Below, piece after piece: positions 13,774-15,987 of a stretch of 15,987 bases of DNA. How positions within the stretch are numbered: position 1 is the stretch's first letter; every line of letters begins with the position of its first letter. The notes beneath the pieces are model-generated. The model searched no databases, was not told where the DNA came from, and saw only the letters and a program-made list of their open reading frames with translations. The DNA is from Eubacteriales Family XIII. Incertae Sedis bacterium (lineage in GTDB: Bacteria > Bacillota > Clostridia > Peptostreptococcales > Anaerovoracaceae), in NCBI GenBank assembly GCA_031287295.1, contig JAITTH010000171.1:1-15987 (forward strand), read 5' to 3'. The position numbers were made by a program, and so were the translations under genes.

Positions 13774-14736
13774 CTATATCGAAAAAACATCCACCAAGTC
13801 GGCAAGCGCAATCAGTCGGTCTTTTTCGACGGCAAGCGCTTCTTCGAGTTCCAGATGAATAACCTGATCGCCCGTGACACCAACGGCTCTGTTAAATATG
13901 TCATTTTTCAAAAGTTTGACGGCTTCAAACCCCAGTGTGCTCGCGAGAATGCGGTCGCGTACCGTCGGTGAACCCCCGCGCTGGATATAGCCGAGGATGA
14001 CCACTTTCGCATCCACGCCCGTGCGCTCAATGATGAGGTCGGCAAGCGTCTGAGAAGCGATGTTTGCACCTTCGGCCTTGATGATGATGCTCGACATTTT
14101 TCCGCGATGCTTTGCTTCAATGAGCTTGCGACAGACCTCGTCTATGTCGAAAGGCTGCTCCGGAATGAGGGCGATCTCTGCCCCGCCTCCAATCGCCGTG
14201 CAAATCGCAATATCACCGCAGTGTCGCCCCATAACCTCAACGATGGTCGTTCGATCATGCGAGTGGGAGGTGTCGCGAATGTTCCCAATGGCAGAAAGTG
14301 CGGTATTTACAGCAGTATCGAAGCCAATGGTGTAATCGGTGTAGCCAAGGTCGTTGTCGATCGTACCCGGTATGCCGATGACCTTCACGCCCGCCTTCGC
14401 GAGTTTCAGCGCTCCGGAAAGTGAGCCGTTTCCGCCGATGACAATGAGTCCTTCTATGCGAAAACTCTCAAGAATGTTGATGGCACGGGCAAAGCCCTGG
14501 TCCGTCAGAAAGCTCTCACTGCGAGCCGTCTTTAAGATCGTGCCTCCACGATGCACGATGTCGCCAACATCGCGTCGATTCATCTGGGAGATATCGCCGT
14601 CGATGAGCCCGTTGAAGCCTCTTTCGATGCCGAAGATTTCCATATCCATATAGATTGCCGTGCGTACAATTGCCCGAATGGCTGCGTTCATACCCGGGGC
14701 ATCGCCACCGCTCGTCAAAACACCGATTCGCTTCAT
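13774..14736 (-). CDS. pfkA: ATP-dependent 6-phosphofructokinase
   Basis: Commits glucose to glycolysis by phosphorylating fructose 6-phosphate with ATP. I start at the ATG at 14736, giving 320 residues (the usual PfkA length), with AAGGGGAG 9 nt upstream. A TTG nine codons further up is in frame but unlikely. SGGDAPGMNAAIRA (9-22) binds nucleotide. PGTIDND (123-129) carries catalytic D127. R72, R162, R171 and E222 match the E. coli sites. G104 and G124 mark the ATP-dependent, not pyrophosphate-dependent, class. Three departures from the E. coli pattern are N103 in GGNGS (usually Asp), K244 where R243 is expected and Y250 where H249 is expected. It heads an operon with an ABC exporter and is divergent from a LuxR-type gene. 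Confidence 0.95.
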   Translation of the reverse strand: MKRIGVLTSGGDAPGMNAAIRAIVRTAIYMDMEIFGIERGFNGLIDGDISQMNRRDVGDIVHRGGTILKTARSESFLTDQGFARAINILESFRIEGLIVIGGNGSLSGALKLAKAGVKVIGIPGTIDNDLGYTDYTIGFDTAVNTALSAIGNIRDTSHSHDRTTIVEVMGRHCGDIAICTAIGGGAEIALIPEQPFDIDEVCRKLIEAKHRGKMSSIIIKAEGANIASQTLADLIIERTGVDAKVVILGYIQRGGSPTVRDRILASTLGFEAVKLLKNDIFNRAVGVTGDQVIHLELEEALAVEKDRLIALADLVDVFSI

Positions 14737-14773
14737 AGAATTTGACTCCCCTTCGTCTCTCAATTTCCTTCAG

Positions 14774-14802
14774 ATTATATCATGAAATACGTCTGTTTTC
14801 AG
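14774..14802 (-). promoter_or_regulatory. pfkA operon promoter
   Basis: On the minus strand CTGAAA (14797-14802) is followed after 17 bp by a perfect TATAAT (14774-14779), 37 bp upstream of the pfkA ATG. No separate promoter is evident for the two ABC genes behind it. Confidence 0.6.
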
Positions 14803-14861
14803 CGTGGCGAACGAAGAATCGGCGAGATTCTGAACATTGATTATTATCTTCGTTAATGATA

Positions 14862-14877
14862 CGCTTTAGCTTAAGCG
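14862..14877. promoter_or_regulatory. small inverted repeat in the pfkA/LuxR intergenic region
   Basis: CGCTT (14862-14866) and AAGCG (14873-14877) are separated by TAGCTT. It lies 30-45 bp upstream of the LuxR-type start codon and about 60 bp beyond the pfkA -35. It could be an operator for autoregulation; the arms are short, so the evidence is weak. Confidence 0.25.
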
Positions 14878-14906
14878 GAAGGCTTACAAATAGAGGGATA
14901 TCATCT

Positions 14907-15987
14907 ATGACCGACACGGGAATTACATTTGAAGAACTGCGGAAAATCAACGAGACCATCCGCCAAATATACGAGGGACCGAACGAACAAACCAGTCTCC
15001 CGGATTTTTTGACGGAATTTCTACTTTCCCTCCGCAAACAGATCTATTTCGACAAAGGTAATTTCATGTTTTATGAATACGACGCCAAGCGGAATTACTA
15101 TTCTGTGAATGCTTTTCCTCATATTGGTTGGGATTCAAGTGACATCGAGCTATACATGAACGCCTATGCACAAATGGACGATATCCTTCCGGTCATGACG
15201 GAGAAAGAAAATATTGTCATTCTAAATCGCAATATATTGCGAAAAAAGCTAGACACAACGACGAAATACTATACAGAATTTGTCCAGCCCGTACAACTCT
15301 TTAATTCAATTCACGCAAATTGTCCCTTGCAAGGAAGCGACACGATCTTTGCAAAGATCAGCATTTTCCGCAACGACACACGGAGACCGTTTCTGGAAAA
15401 AGATGTAGAAATCATTAAAGTCTACCAACCTCATTTGTCAAAGCTCATTAACGAACAACTCCTCTCAAATGAAATCAGCGATGCAGATGAGTTTGCGCAC
15501 CTGTTAGAGAGTTTTCACTCTGTGGGAATTTGTGTGCTTGATAAAAATTTTGCAATAACCACTGTCAATGATACCTATCGAAATCTGACCTTATCGGACG
15601 ATACGAATCCCGTAGCAGATGAAAACTTAACGAGACATATCCAATCCTTGTGTGAAGCTTATCATAAAGCACCTGAACGTGATAATACCGAGTTACATGA
15701 AATCACCGCAAATGGAAAAAGCTATTATGTTGAAATTCTCTGTTATCGTGAAACCTTAGAGAAATACAAATATGTTTGCTTTGTCTACGATTACTCTGGC
15801 TTCCTACTCCTCAAGTTGTCCCGCATTCGGGCGCAAAAGAGGCTCACGAACAGGGAATACGAGATCCTCTACCTCATACTCAAGAAAGGATATTCAACGG
15901 AAGAATTGGCAGAGCATTTGACGATCAGTCTTTCCACCGCAAAGAAGCACATCTCCGCCATTTATCGAAAACTCGGTGTCAGCGGTC
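14907..15987 (+). CDS. LuxR-type transcriptional regulator with GAF-like and PAS-like domains (3' end outside window)
   Basis: 360 codons are visible before the window ends inside the DNA-binding domain. The start has GAGGG 9 nt before the ATG. Residues about 30-185 look GAF-like, with YYTEFVQPVQLFNS (121-134), a motif seen in GAF-LuxR regulators (YxEFxxP). Residues about 196-298 look PAS-like (SVGICVLDKNFAITTVNDTY, 205-224). From 312 the LuxR helix-turn-helix begins: LTNREYEILYLI, then EELAEHLTISLSTAKKHISA (332-351) and YRKLGVSG. There is no receiver domain, so it is not a standard response regulator. A one-component sensor of a small ligand or redox state is more likely. It is divergent from pfkA across 170 bp; control of that operon or of itself is possible but unproven. 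The missing part is probably only 10-20 residues. Confidence 0.85.
   Translation, partial: MTDTGITFEELRKINETIRQIYEGPNEQTSLPDFLTEFLLSLRKQIYFDKGNFMFYEYDAKRNYYSVNAFPHIGWDSSDIELYMNAYAQMDDILPVMTEKENIVILNRNILRKKLDTTTKYYTEFVQPVQLFNSIHANCPLQGSDTIFAKISIFRNDTRRPFLEKDVEIIKVYQPHLSKLINEQLLSNEISDADEFAHLLESFHSVGICVLDKNFAITTVNDTYRNLTLSDDTNPVADENLTRHIQSLCEAYHKAPERDNTELHEITANGKSYYVEILCYRETLEKYKYVCFVYDYSGFLLLKLSRIRAQKRLTNREYEILYLILKKGYSTEELAEHLTISLSTAKKHISAIYRKLGVSG

Noticed and set aside
14780..15037. Minus-strand 85-codon frame overlapping the LuxR-type start
   Set aside because: It is antisense to a well-supported regulator start and crosses the divergent promoter region.

Overview
The window looks like ordinary chromosome from a low-to-mid GC Gram-positive anaerobe, most likely class Clostridia. 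This rests on AGGAGG-type ribosome binding sites, TATAAT promoters, lipobox lipoproteins, the greA-lysS pair, a YerC/YecD TrpR-like regulator, and an ftsE-ftsX-M23 hydrolase cluster. I cannot name a genus from the sequence alone. No tRNA, rRNA, CRISPR array, insertion sequence or phage gene was seen. No gene-free stretch exceeds 300 bases. The longest (about 200 bp, around 2522-2731 and 11690-11891) hold promoters and one short repeat.

Left part (1-3028): a membrane-protein gene runs off the left edge on the minus strand and looks frameshifted. Next come lysS and greA, in the order greA then lysS on the minus strand, with a small hairpin between them. Divergent from greA is a YerC-type regulator. 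Centre-left (3130-6322): a sodium:solute symporter on the plus strand converges on recJ, with only 7 bp between the stop codons.

Centre (6345-9368, minus): ftsE and ftsX overlap by 8 bp, followed by a secreted coiled-coil/M23 murein hydrolase and then recJ. FtsEX is the ATP-driven switch that activates peptidoglycan hydrolases during division or growth, and the hydrolase next door is its likely client. Both ftsE and the hydrolase gene are preceded by a tandem hexamer repeat with 5-bp spacing that resembles a WalR (YycF/VicR) box. This is the most interesting signal in the window.

Right part (9489-15987): a SanA/YdcF-type membrane protein lies behind a strong intrinsic terminator that ends a two-gene lipoprotein operon. 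Further upstream is a pfkA-ABC ATPase-ABC permease operon with a TATAAT promoter. Divergent from pfkA is a LuxR-type regulator with GAF-like, PAS-like and HTH domains, cut by the right edge just inside its HTH.

No clearly novel multi-gene system is visible. The points worth checking are the WalR-like sites, departures from consensus in FtsE and PfkA, the pfkA/exporter coupling, the two unassigned lipoproteins, and the broken gene at the left edge.
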